Shown: piece by piece, positions 31,826-40,092 of the stretch
How positions within the stretch are numbered: the stretch's first letter is position 1
Layout: every line of letters starts with the position of its first letter
Assembly: GCA_902529885.1 (NCBI GenBank)
Contig: CABZYC010000003.1
Span: 1-50,083, forward strand
DNA: 50,083 nucleotides
Source: an uncultured Candidatus Woesearchaeota archaeon
GTDB lineage: Archaea; Nanobdellota; Nanobdellia; Woesearchaeales; GW2011-AR9
Direction of reading: 5' to 3'
The notes under the pieces: model-generated
Databases searched by the model: none
What the model was told of the DNA's origin: nothing
Seen by the model: only the letters and a program-made list of their open reading frames with translations
Position numbers and translations under genes: made by a program

Positions 31826-32385
31826 TGCCCTTTATACAATCGATCAAGTTGGTCGCAAACAGTGTGATAAACCATATTATGAACTGTTTGAATAACACCA
31901 GTATGGTTTGAAGGAACAATTATATTATCAAAATCTTTACAGATACCACCCGTTTTACCAAGTAATGCAAACTGTTCATGCTGGGCATACTTTGAACTTT
32001 CCTGAAATGCTTTGTAAATATTAGGACTGTTACCACTAGTAGTTATACCAAGAACTAAGCATGGTAAACTACGAAAAGCTTCTACCTGTCGAGAAAAAAC
32101 AGATTCATAATCAAAATCATTAGCAATACTTGTCAAGTTACTTGTGTTACTTGTTAATGCAATAGCTGGTAAACCACGACGCTCCCTATCTGAATATGTT
32201 CCAACCAACTCTGCAACAAAATGTTGTGCATCAGCAGCACTACCACCATTGCCTGCCACTAATAAAATTCCACCACGATCATACAAATTCTTTATACGAT
32301 CAACTAACCCTTCAATCTTTTTATCAACACCATTCATCTGCTCTAAAGTATTTTGAAGTTCTGTTTGATAACTGTTCCAATCCAT
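31822..32385 (-). CDS. gmhA: Sedoheptulose-7-phosphate isomerase GmhA-like (SIS domain)
   Basis: A 187-residue SIS-domain sugar isomerase. GmhA features: AGNGGSAADAQHFVAELVG, ALTSNTSNLTSIANDFDYE with VFSRQVEA, ITTSGNSPNI and the C-terminal QTVHNMVYHTVCDQL with the catalytic His region. GmhA makes D-glycero-D-manno-heptose 7-phosphate, first step to ADP- or GDP-heptose. Alternative: a DnaA-associated DiaA-like SIS protein, unlikely in an archaeon. A GGTGG Shine-Dalgarno sequence lies 4 bases before the ATG and a minus-strand TATA-like element near 32411-32421. First gene of the leftward glycan run. Confidence 0.87.
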   Translation of the reverse strand: MDWNSYQTELQNTLEQMNGVDKKIEGLVDRIKNLYDRGGILLVAGNGGSAADAQHFVAELVGTYSDRERRGLPAIALTSNTSNLTSIANDFDYESVFSRQVEAFRSLPCLVLGITTSGNSPNIYKAFQESSKYAQHEQFALLGKTGGICKDFDNIIVPSNHTGVIQTVHNMVYHTVCDQLDRLYKGQ

Positions 32386-32451
32386 AGTTCCACCAAATTG
32401 CTTTGTTCTTTAAAGTATTATGGAAGTAAAATATAGATGAAGATAGAAACC

Positions 32452-32460
32452 TTTATAAAT
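32452..32460 (+). promoter_or_regulatory. TATA box of the 5S rRNA gene
   Basis: tttataaat, about 27 bases before the predicted 5S 5' end at 32483; it matches the TATA boxes of rpl35ae and tRNA-His. Confidence 0.75.
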
Positions 32461-32482
32461 AAAACATTTCCCCTACCTTATT

Positions 32483-32591
32483 GACGGTCATAAAGACGAG
32501 GTACACCTGTACCCATCTCGAACACAGAAGTTAAGCTTCGTCTTGTACTGCTTTGTACTGTACTTATGTACGGGAACAGCAGTATGCTGTC
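32483..32591 (+). rRNA. rrf: 5S ribosomal RNA
   Basis: About 109 bases. The universally conserved loop region reads TACCCATCTCGAACACAGAA followed by GTTAAGC, as in all 5S rRNAs. Helix I forms from GACGGT (32483-32488) and GCTGTC (32586-32591); the helix IV/V arm pairs TACTGCT with AGCAGTA. It is about 10 bases shorter than the usual 120. It is not linked to 16S or 23S genes here, as in several archaea with dispersed rRNA genes. It has its own promoter and T-run terminator. Confidence 0.93.
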
Positions 32592-32597
32592 TTTTTT
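32592..32597 (+). terminator. Oligo-T terminator after the 5S rRNA
   Basis: Six T residues directly follow helix I of the 5S rRNA, a standard archaeal transcription stop. It separates the 5S transcript from the nucleotidyltransferase gene 39 bases further on. Confidence 0.65.
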
Positions 32598-32635
32598 CAT
32601 AACATTCTTAAACATATTGTTAAATAACTTGTTTC

Positions 32636-33343
32636 ATGAAAGTAATATTGTTAGCTGCTGGTTATGGAACACGATTATACCCCTTAACAAAAGATATGCC
32701 AAAAGCACTCATTAAAATCAATAAAATCACAATATTAGATAGGATTTTATCTGAATTGAAAAATGAAACCTGCCACCTAGTTACAAATAATAAATTTTAT
32801 AATCATTTTTTACAACATAGTATGGGCCAGTATTCCGTGATTAACGATGGCACTTCATCAAACGATGACCGGCTTGGTGCGGTCGGTGACATAATATATA
32901 CAATAAAGATAAAATCAATTAACGACGATGTATTAATCATAAATACAGACAATATGTTTGGTTGTAAAATCCAAGAATTTATTCAATTCGCACAATCACA
33001 ACCATATTCAGTCACAGCTTGTAAAGATATGCAGCACAAAGATAATGTACGAGGAAGATTTGGAGTTGTTGTACACAATCAAAATAATATTGTTACTCAG
33101 TTCCAAGAAAAACCAAGTGAGCCACTAAGTACATTAGCGTCAGTTGGACTATATTACATCAAAAAAAAAGATCTTAACTTCATGAAGGAATGTGCACAAA
33201 GGTCCGCAGATAATACAGGGGACATGATACAGTATCTTGTAGAAAAAACTAAAGTTGCAGCGTGGCCATTTTCACAAGCTTGGAGTGATGTGGGAACACA
33301 TGATAGCTTAAAAGAAGCATCATTATTGTTTAAAACAAGGTAA
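32636..33343 (+). CDS. Sugar-phosphate nucleotidyltransferase
   Basis: A 235-residue single-domain NTP_transferase that joins a sugar 1-phosphate to a nucleotide. Motifs: LLAAGYGTRLYPLTKDMPKAL (nucleotide-binding loop with the catalytic Arg and Lys), LIINTDNMFG (metal-binding Asp) and QAWSDVGTHDSLKEAS at the C-terminus. There is no left-handed beta-helix domain. With gmhA and pmm on the opposite strand, it might activate heptose 1-phosphate or mannose 1-phosphate; sequence alone does not say which. The GT2 gene follows after 6 bases, so the two form an operon. Confidence 0.9.
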   Translation: MKVILLAAGYGTRLYPLTKDMPKALIKINKITILDRILSELKNETCHLVTNNKFYNHFLQHSMGQYSVINDGTSSNDDRLGAVGDIIYTIKIKSINDDVLIINTDNMFGCKIQEFIQFAQSQPYSVTACKDMQHKDNVRGRFGVVVHNQNNIVTQFQEKPSEPLSTLASVGLYYIKKKDLNFMKECAQRSADNTGDMIQYLVEKTKVAAWPFSQAWSDVGTHDSLKEASLLFKTR

Positions 33344-33349
33344 ATAAAA

Positions 33350-34024
33350 ATGGATTACATAATTATACCAGCATATAATGAAGAGAAAGTTATTCAGAAA
33401 ACATTAGAAGAACTATATCAAGAAGGTTATACAAAAAATATAGTCATCATCGATGATTGTTCAACAGATAACACAAAAATGATTGCTACTAAATTCGGTT
33501 TTTTAATAGAACAAAAAATAAATAAAGGGCAAGGCGCAGCATTACGAACCGGTATTAAATATGCACTCGAACAAGGTGCAAAAAAAATAGTCACATTCGA
33601 TTCAGATGGACAACATGACCCAAAAGACATAAGACTAATATTAGACGAATTAGATAAATTCGAAGTTGTCTTAGGTTCAAGATTTATTGGGCAAACAACA
33701 AATTTACCTTTCTTAAGAAGGGTTATGTTGAAAGGATCAGTTATACTTTGCAGATTATTTTATGGATTGAAATTAACAGATAGCCACAATGGCCTAAGAG
33801 GATTTAGATCAGAATCAGCATCAAAAATAATGATTACAGAAGACAGAATGTTACATGCATCAGAAATATTACAACGAATCTCCGAACAAAAATTTTCATA
33901 TACGGAAGTTCCAGTTCATATTAGATACACAGAATACAGTTTAAAAAAAGGCCAAAGCATATGGAATGCTTTCAATATTCTAAAAGGAATGATAAAATTA
34001 AAAATTTATTCTAAGCAAGAATAA
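33350..34024 (+). CDS. Family 2 glycosyltransferase, dolichol-phosphate-sugar synthase-like
   Basis: A 224-residue GT-A enzyme. The N-terminus IIIPAYNEEKVIQKTLEEL, IIDDCSTDNT, KGQGAALRTGI and FDSDGQHDPKDI are the markers of DPM1/polyprenyl-phosphate glucose synthases; the DSDGQ carries the metal-binding DxD. There are no transmembrane helices, so it would act at the inner membrane face, transferring a sugar to dolichol phosphate. A GtrA-type partner lies 2.3 kb away. It overlaps the convergent aglB gene by 19 bases. Confidence 0.93.
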   Translation: MDYIIIPAYNEEKVIQKTLEELYQEGYTKNIVIIDDCSTDNTKMIATKFGFLIEQKINKGQGAALRTGIKYALEQGAKKIVTFDSDGQHDPKDIRLILDELDKFEVVLGSRFIGQTTNLPFLRRVMLKGSVILCRLFYGLKLTDSHNGLRGFRSESASKIMITEDRMLHASEILQRISEQKFSYTEVPVHIRYTEYSLKKGQSIWNAFNILKGMIKLKIYSKQE

Positions 34025-36501
34025 TCACTTTCCCAAATCATAACTTTACCAACACTATTTGATTGACCAGTATATAACAAGTTGTAACAATCAGATGAAC
34101 CAACATAATACATATTAGCAAACATTCCACCTACCAGTTCCACCGAAGAAAGATAACCTGTAGATTTTGTACTATCAATGTATATGCCAAGGCCAGTGTC
34201 TACATCATTGAAAATGATATTGTTGTCAACTTGTACTACCTCAAGATCATAATTCCCTGAAACATTGACTGCCCCAGTAGATTTTGTGTAGACTACAGTC
34301 AAACTTAATGATTGAACATTAACCTCACAGAACAATTCATCATCACCACTACAAGAAAATGAAGATAACAATTGAGGATATGGAGAGATATAATTATCTC
34401 CTCCTTGCTGCATACCATTATATTCATTCACTGCAATAGAATCAGTTAAACCATAATCATTCTTTAACATTGATAAAGCTTCAGAAGCAGGAAGACCATG
34501 AACAGCTTGAAACATTTCTGCACGAGTGAAATTCCATGCACCAAAATGGCCCCAAACAGAGGATTTACCTACCATATCCCCACTTGCAACCACTATACTA
34601 TTGTCTGCATCACAGTGAGTATAATCTAATGTTTCCATTGGAAGGCCTAGCTCAATAAAAACCTTTTCGGCACCAGCTAAAGGAAGTACAACGATGGTTT
34701 CTAGTATATCTATTGTTTCTTGGTATCCACCAGTATGATTAACTAATGTTTCAAAAGCAGTGTTTTGTCCACAGTTTAACATCCTAATTATACCAGTCGA
34801 CAGATATTCATTACTAGACAATGCCTTCCCAACCCAATACGCATTATAACCAACTTGAGTACCACCATCGAAAGTTACAGGGCGGTCTGCCACAGACCTG
34901 AACCAATAACCAAAGTCCCACCAAGAAGTCATAATCACGTCTTCAGAAACATTATCACGAACAAAAGTTAGACTATTATACCAACCATCATCCATACTAG
35001 GTACAGAAGATTGTGCAATCACTACACCAGAAGATATAGATGGAAGGAAGATAATACTTACAACTATTAGTGAAACCAATTTAGTTATGTTTACAGGTAT
35101 CTTTAAACTATCAAAAGCTGCTTTTGGGACTACACATAGAATAAACTGTACAAAATAAGCTAACCCAATTATAAATGGGAAGATTACCAATAAAATGAAC
35201 CTTATACCTTTACCAGTAGTATAAATTGCTGCTAACCACCAAATAAGGAGATACACTGCAATAAAATAATCTCTTTTTTTGTATGCCAAATATAATGCAT
35301 AACAAGTTCCAATTAAAGATAAAATTAAGATTAATTGACCACCAAGTTGACTTATTACACGATCAATACCAACTGCATTCAATTCTGCAACGGTTGTAAA
35401 AATGTTTGGCCATAAACTAATAACTGCTACACTCTTGAAATTTAATAACGAGTTTAATGGTTGTAGATATGCCGTGAAAAAATTGGAAGGTGACGTGAAA
35501 AGACCAGTTGAAATAAAAGTGACTATGTGAAAAATAATTGCCCGATGTAAACCAACTTCCTTTTTTTGAACTAATTTCAATATTAAGTCCACAACTATTG
35601 CAAAAGTGAATAATACAAGTGTAAACCACCAAGCACTCCAAGCATAGGAATACACACCCATTAAAAAACCAGATAATGCTGCTGCAACAAGCGCAGTTTT
35701 ACCTTTACCTAAACGGTAAAGCCAAATTGTTAAAAATGGAAATAAAAGAACGTAAATATCTGTATCGCTTGATTCACCAGTTGTTCGAGATACAAAAAAC
35801 ATGGAAGTTGCCAGCACTACTCCCGCAACAAGAGCAGCAAGAGGACTTAATTCTCTCGAGAAAAATAAGTATGCAGAGAAAACTGTCAAAGTCACCATCA
35901 ATACGCCTACCATGAAAAAAGAATAATTTAATGTGAAGTCGCCAAATAGGTTTAGAAACTTATGCCATAAAGAAGAGATGGTTGCATGAAATGTATCACC
36001 ATAATCTCTACCTAGCGGTGCTAAACGATAAGAGTCAACCACATTACCCTCTTCACCAATGGTATCACCAGCCATGCCATATTCAAGCTCATAATATACT
36101 TGCCGTTGATAATGATAAGGATCAATACCCAATAAATAAGTCTGACCGTTTTCATCTTGGTACACAGAACGAATCTGTTCTGACAATAACCCCACCTGTT
36201 CATTTAATTCTACCTGATTATCTGATACAAACGTGGCTAACTCCTTATCAATCAAAACCTGTTTGTTAGCATCAGGTAAGTTTGGATACTGTTGATTTAT
36301 AGAAGAAGCAATCTGCCCTTCATAAAAATTCATTACATTGATCTCCGCCTGTGTATCTGCTAAAGGGAGATATAATGGTTGAACACGAGTCCAAACAGTG
36401 AAAGATAATAAAGCTAAAAGTAACACAAAGTAAACATACTTCATGGGTATTTTAGAGATCGTAGTACGAAATGTTTCGTAATATTGAGATAACTGTTTCA
36501 T
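34006..36501 (-). CDS. aglB: Archaeal oligosaccharyltransferase (AglB/STT3)
   Basis: Transfers a lipid-linked glycan to Asn in exported proteins. 831 residues: one N-terminal helix, a long first loop with a DxD-type site (LGIDPYHYQRQVYYEL), about 12 further helices, then the exported catalytic domain with the signature SWWDFGYWF (about residue 526) and a C-terminal beta-rich domain. The WWDxG variant with Phe is normal for archaea. The first loop is unusually long, with a helical ~80-residue insertion before the DxD site. A minus-strand TATA (ttaaatatacc, about 36520-36530) lies about 25 bases before the ATG. It is next to its probable main substrate, the S-layer gene. Confidence 0.95.
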   Translation of the reverse strand: MKQLSQYYETFRTTISKIPMKYVYFVLLLALLSFTVWTRVQPLYLPLADTQAEINVMNFYEGQIASSINQQYPNLPDANKQVLIDKELATFVSDNQVELNEQVGLLSEQIRSVYQDENGQTYLLGIDPYHYQRQVYYELEYGMAGDTIGEEGNVVDSYRLAPLGRDYGDTFHATISSLWHKFLNLFGDFTLNYSFFMVGVLMVTLTVFSAYLFFSRELSPLAALVAGVVLATSMFFVSRTTGESSDTDIYVLLFPFLTIWLYRLGKGKTALVAAALSGFLMGVYSYAWSAWWFTLVLFTFAIVVDLILKLVQKKEVGLHRAIIFHIVTFISTGLFTSPSNFFTAYLQPLNSLLNFKSVAVISLWPNIFTTVAELNAVGIDRVISQLGGQLILILSLIGTCYALYLAYKKRDYFIAVYLLIWWLAAIYTTGKGIRFILLVIFPFIIGLAYFVQFILCVVPKAAFDSLKIPVNITKLVSLIVVSIIFLPSISSGVVIAQSSVPSMDDGWYNSLTFVRDNVSEDVIMTSWWDFGYWFRSVADRPVTFDGGTQVGYNAYWVGKALSSNEYLSTGIIRMLNCGQNTAFETLVNHTGGYQETIDILETIVVLPLAGAEKVFIELGLPMETLDYTHCDADNSIVVASGDMVGKSSVWGHFGAWNFTRAEMFQAVHGLPASEALSMLKNDYGLTDSIAVNEYNGMQQGGDNYISPYPQLLSSFSCSGDDELFCEVNVQSLSLTVVYTKSTGAVNVSGNYDLEVVQVDNNIIFNDVDTGLGIYIDSTKSTGYLSSVELVGGMFANMYYVGSSDCYNLLYTGQSNSVGKVMIWESDYSCLE

Positions 36502-36519
36502 GCCATCTTGACATAAGAA

Positions 36520-36530
36520 GGTATATTTAA
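36520..36530 (-). promoter_or_regulatory. TATA-like promoter element of aglB
   Basis: The minus strand reads ttaaatatacc about 24 bases before the ATG at 36501. A second TATATAAA-type element lies at about 36533-36541. Confidence 0.5.
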
Positions 36531-36546
36531 GAGTTTATATAATTAA

Positions 36547-36574
36547 GAAGAAAAAAAAAAAGGTAAAAAACCTT
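36547..36574 (-). terminator. Hairpin and poly-T terminator of the S-layer gene
   Basis: Just after (and using part of) the S-layer stop codon, the minus strand forms AAGGT/ACCTT around five T residues, followed by about 12-13 T residues. This is a strong terminator, as expected for a very highly transcribed gene. Confidence 0.75.
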
Positions 36575-39140
36575 ATTCTACACTACTGATAGAAGCACTG
36601 CTTGAGGTTGAACCTTCAACAGTTGATTCCATACCAGATAATTCGCTTGCACGAGTAGCTAATACTTCACCAGCTAAAACGGTGTCATCAGCACTGTAAC
36701 CTGCAACTAACATAGCTACACTGTCACCATTCTCAAACAACTTAATCCGAGCAACACCAGGAGTGAATCCTTCTGAACAGTCGCTAGGACTACCCATTAA
36801 TTCAGCAGCAACAGTGTTTACACATGGACCACCAACAACGATTAAGTTCTGAGCACTCACGGAACTAATTTCACTGTCAAACTTGTTTGCGTCAACAGGA
36901 ATAGCTACACGTTCAGCACTACCACTCGAAGTAGCTACACTGTATGTTGCACCACTGGTTACATAGATTTTAACTTCAGCTTGCTCACTAGGTACCTGAA
37001 TCTCGTAATCTTCAGGGGATGAAGAACTACTTGAATCTTCAACAACTTTACTTCCGTAGAATGTACGGTAGATGGTTAAGTCGCTATCTTCAGGATCAGA
37101 TTCACTTGTTTCGTTGGTCATTACAGTTTCATTGATACTTGGGTCAATTTCACTGTCTGAATCAACTGAAAAGTTACCAGCAAACACAACGACACTCGCG
37201 TCAGCAGTATCATCATACTTGTCTGTATCATCTACAGTCACAGTAATTGCTAACTCTGCATCAGTAACACCACTATCATTCCAGTTACCTTCAGCACCTA
37301 ATGAAGCATTCATTAAAGCCATACTGTTTAATGTTGAAAACTGTACTAGGTTGTTATCATCAGTACGAACATCCAATGTTACCGCATTACCTTGAGCAGT
37401 TGCATCAAAACCTAAACCTGATTCAGCTAAGCTTGCACCAGTATACATAATGTTCCAATCATCAGCTGAACTAGCATCTGTACTTTCTGAAAACTGAGTT
37501 AAAGTTCCAGCAGTGTCATTTAGATACTTTGTACCGTTACTAAATGTAAAGGTTGTACCACCTAATTTAATATCAAAAGTACAATCTGTACTATCAGTTA
37601 AACTACGCTCGATTGATTCACCACTGATTAAGTTAGTAAAGTATACTTTAGCATTGTCTTCGTCACACTGGTCAGCACTGTCGTAACGTAATAAGTAAGA
37701 CTTAGCATCGTTATCAGCAGTTGAAGGATCTTCGTTGTGTAAGAAGAAGTAGTCATCTTCAGTAATACTATAGTTCATAATGTTTAGAACAAAAGCTTCA
37801 TCTTCATCTTCACCAAGCAAGATTACATCATAATCTTCATCACCGTACGCAACATCAAATGAAACGTCTCCACCCTGTAATTCTAGGTCAATACTTAACT
37901 GTGCGTCACTTTCAGTGTAATATACGTCTAACTGATCCATTGAAGGAATGTACATCTCTGCAAATTCAATATCCCAGTTTTTAGTGAATAATAAGTCAGC
38001 TTCATCTAATTCTGAATCTTCACTTAGTTTGTCACCAGCAGCCAAGTAATAATCATCTTGTGCAGTAATGGTAATATTAAATGAATCAATGGATACTTCA
38101 TCAGAGGTTAATGTTTCATCAAACATAACAGCTAAACCGTTAATTGTTTCTTCGTTAACTTTTACACTTCCACCAGATGCACTGTCAGTTAAAACGATCT
38201 TGTCAGCACCTAAGAAGAACTTAGCACGATGAATACCACCAGCATACTCTTGGTAAGTAATATCATATACACCAACAGTTAAACCACTGTCTAATACATC
38301 AGTATCACCATCTTCTAATTTGTTGGTTGTCTCACCATTAATTACAAACTGTACTTCTTCGGTTGAACTTGAACCAGTTGTATCTACGGAAAGTAAGGTT
38401 ACTTCGTAATCTTCACCATCAATCTCGAATGTTGCAGTTTCAGCTTCTTCTAATGAACCACTCACAGAACCACCCATAAGAGTTAACTTAGGACCGTTTG
38501 TTTCGTTCTCAGCCAATACAATTGTGTAAGTTACACCAAATAAAGTGATTTCCTCATCTTCAATATCTTCATAACGGTCGTTATCATCAATATCTGATTC
38601 TAAAGCAGTAGTGAACTCAACTTCATACTTAGCAAACATATCGTTGTTTTCAATTAAGTATAAGTAATCAAGAACATCGTCTTCTTCTTGGAAAGCCACA
38701 GTAGGAGAATTTCCATCAGGGTTCAAGTATAAGTACTGTTCAAATTCAGCAGTTCCTTTACTATTAGCAACTTCACCATCAGCTAAAGCATCTAATTCAC
38801 TATCACTTAAGTATGACTCAATATCATCTAAAGATTCACCAACTTCTAAAAAGTTTGAACTTGTTTCAGCTAACCAACTGTCACCTTCAATTACAGTTAC
38901 AGTAGATTCACTGTCAGAACCAGATAAAAACATGCTGTTAGTAATATCGATTGCAGCAGCAGTGTCAGCAGACTTTGCGTTGTCACCAATTACAATATAA
39001 CCGTTAAACGTTCCACCATCAACGAACATATCAGGATATTCGTTTAGGTCTGCAGCTAAAGCACCCATCATGGTTGCACCAAGCATGGTTGCACCTGTTG
39101 CTACAGCAGTAATCTTCTTAAATAATTTATTTGTATTCAT
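36573..39140 (-). CDS. S-layer protein (Methanococcus-type)
   Basis: An 855-residue cell-wall protein. The start MNTNKLFKKITAVATGATML and cleavage after MMGALA, followed by ADLNEYPDMFVDGGTFNGYIVIGDNA, is the S-layer N-terminal signature; the C-terminal VGGPCVNTVAAELMGSPSDC with GVARIKLFENGDSVAMLVAGYS is the S-layer C-terminal domain. The sequence is acidic and rich in Ser/Thr/Asp. It carries about ten N-x-S/T sequons (NET three times, NIT, NYS, NGT, NDT, NAS, NDS, NFS), consistent with AglB glycosylation next door. It has a ~125-base structured leader (see 39152-39261), a strong Shine-Dalgarno sequence (AAAGGTG) 11 bases before ATG, and a strong terminator. It probably forms the surface lattice. 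Confidence 0.95.
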   Translation of the reverse strand: MNTNKLFKKITAVATGATMLGATMMGALAADLNEYPDMFVDGGTFNGYIVIGDNAKSADTAAAIDITNSMFLSGSDSESTVTVIEGDSWLAETSSNFLEVGESLDDIESYLSDSELDALADGEVANSKGTAEFEQYLYLNPDGNSPTVAFQEEDDVLDYLYLIENNDMFAKYEVEFTTALESDIDDNDRYEDIEDEEITLFGVTYTIVLAENETNGPKLTLMGGSVSGSLEEAETATFEIDGEDYEVTLLSVDTTGSSSTEEVQFVINGETTNKLEDGDTDVLDSGLTVGVYDITYQEYAGGIHRAKFFLGADKIVLTDSASGGSVKVNEETINGLAVMFDETLTSDEVSIDSFNITITAQDDYYLAAGDKLSEDSELDEADLLFTKNWDIEFAEMYIPSMDQLDVYYTESDAQLSIDLELQGGDVSFDVAYGDEDYDVILLGEDEDEAFVLNIMNYSITEDDYFFLHNEDPSTADNDAKSYLLRYDSADQCDEDNAKVYFTNLISGESIERSLTDSTDCTFDIKLGGTTFTFSNGTKYLNDTAGTLTQFSESTDASSADDWNIMYTGASLAESGLGFDATAQGNAVTLDVRTDDNNLVQFSTLNSMALMNASLGAEGNWNDSGVTDAELAITVTVDDTDKYDDTADASVVVFAGNFSVDSDSEIDPSINETVMTNETSESDPEDSDLTIYRTFYGSKVVEDSSSSSSPEDYEIQVPSEQAEVKIYVTSGATYSVATSSGSAERVAIPVDANKFDSEISSVSAQNLIVVGGPCVNTVAAELMGSPSDCSEGFTPGVARIKLFENGDSVAMLVAGYSADDTVLAGEVLATRASELSGMESTVEGSTSSSASISSVE

Positions 39141-39151
39141 AGTATATATTA

Positions 39152-39261
39152 CACCTTTAATACTTTACTGGCACTAGCACCACCCATAAAAATTCCGAAA
39201 AGGACTCGATAGAAATCCTTTTTCGTCCCCATGGACGATACGCGTACGTATTGTAAAGTAT
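39152..39261 (-). promoter_or_regulatory. Structured 5' leader of the S-layer mRNA: three hairpins inside a closing stem, then the ribosome binding site
   Basis: In mRNA order (minus strand): the 5' arm of a 9-base-pair stem (39261-39253), a hairpin with 5-bp stem ATACG/CGTAT and TACG loop (39251-39238), a hairpin CGTCC/GGACG with ATGG loop (39237-39224), a hairpin AAAAGGA/TCCTTTT with 11-base loop (39222-39198), a 29-base unpaired stretch, and the 3' arm GTAAAGTAT (39168-39160), perfectly complementary to the first. The Shine-Dalgarno AAAGGTG (39158-39152) starts 1 base further on. The transcript start predicted from the TATA box falls at the outer end of the closing stem, so the 5' end would be held in the stem. 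Confidence 0.6.
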
Positions 39262-39290
39262 ACATTTAACCCTAAAACTACCATTTTCGG

Positions 39291-39298
39291 TTTATAAG
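39291..39298 (-). promoter_or_regulatory. TATA box of the S-layer gene
   Basis: The minus strand reads cttataaa, preceded by a purine-rich BRE-like cgaaagg. It predicts a transcript start near 39265-39270 and a leader of about 125 bases, unlike the leaderless genes elsewhere in the window. Confidence 0.65.
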
Positions 39299-39453
39299 CC
39301 TTTCGAAAAAATAAGCCTGTTCAAACACACTAAATCTTGATTAAAGCTTAATCCATACAATATCCCCTGTTTTAGCGTGTCATGACCGCCCAGTAACTAA
39401 TAGAACTATCTTCCATCAAAAGATGTATAAAGTGGAGTATACCAATCTAACAC
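39299..39453. promoter_or_regulatory. Intergenic region between the S-layer promoter and the helicase fragment
   Basis: The whole gap from 39141 to 39453 is 313 bases. Besides the S-layer leader and TATA box it holds an inverted repeat GATTAA/TTAATC (39339-39344 and 39348-39353) about 45 bases upstream of the S-layer TATA, a possible activator site, and a plus-strand TATA box gtataaag (39425-39432) about 25 bases before the helicase ATG at 39454. I see no ORF or RNA gene in it. Confidence 0.5.
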
Positions 39454-40092
39454 ATGATCCCGAAAAATCTCCCATCATTCGTGAGAGACCATTATAAAAA
39501 TATTAAACAACTTACACCCATCCAACAAAAGTGTGTAAACAACGGTCTTCTTGAAGAGAGCAATATTATTGCGTGTGCACCAACCGCTAGTGGGAAAACA
39601 CTAGTAGGCACAATGGCTATGATGTCCAAAATTGATAAAGGAAAAGTAATCTACATTGCACCTTTACGGGCACTTGCCCAAGAAAAATATGCTGCTTACA
39701 AAAAATTGTTAGAAAACACAGAGTATAATTGTATGATTAGTACAGGTGAGAGTGAACAGTCTGAATATCTCGGGAGATATGATCTATTAATCTTAACTAC
39801 TGAAAAACTTGACTCTTGCATTAGACAAGGTGCATCTTGGATTAATGAGATTGCATGCGTGGTCATTGATGAAATACACTTATTACACGATACCTCAAGA
39901 GGACCAACATTAGAAATTATCCTTACTTTACTTATGACCTTAACAAAATGTCAATTGATTGGATTATCTGCAACGATCGGGAACCCAGAAGAACTTGCAA
40001 AATGGCTTGATGCAACATTAGTACAAGATTCCTGGAGACCAGTAGAACTTAAGAAGGGGATCTATACAAACAAACTAGAATTTTTCAGCTAG
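39454..40092 (+). CDS. Hel308/Ski2-like helicase fragment: RecA1 domain only
   Basis: A 212-residue protein that is the first ATPase domain of a Hel308-like superfamily 2 helicase: Q-motif region LTPIQQKCV, motif I ACAPTASGKT, motif Ia APLRALAQEKY, motif II VIDEIHLLHD and motif III GLSATIGNPEELAKWL, then WRPVELKKGIY and a stop. Full-length Hel308 is about 700 residues; the RecA2, winged-helix and ratchet domains are all missing, and no remnant follows in any frame. The cut lies exactly at the RecA1/RecA2 linker. It has its own TATA box and an intact frame. It is either a pseudogene remnant or a reduced protein. It overlaps the convergent TPR gene. Confidence 0.8.
   Translation: MIPKNLPSFVRDHYKNIKQLTPIQQKCVNNGLLEESNIIACAPTASGKTLVGTMAMMSKIDKGKVIYIAPLRALAQEKYAAYKKLLENTEYNCMISTGESEQSEYLGRYDLLILTTEKLDSCIRQGASWINEIACVVIDEIHLLHDTSRGPTLEIILTLLMTLTKCQLIGLSATIGNPEELAKWLDATLVQDSWRPVELKKGIYTNKLEFFS

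Noticed and set aside
39267-39280. CCCTAAAAC-like motif as a telomere-type or origin repeat
   Set aside because: Single occurrence in the S-layer promoter; no tandem copies.
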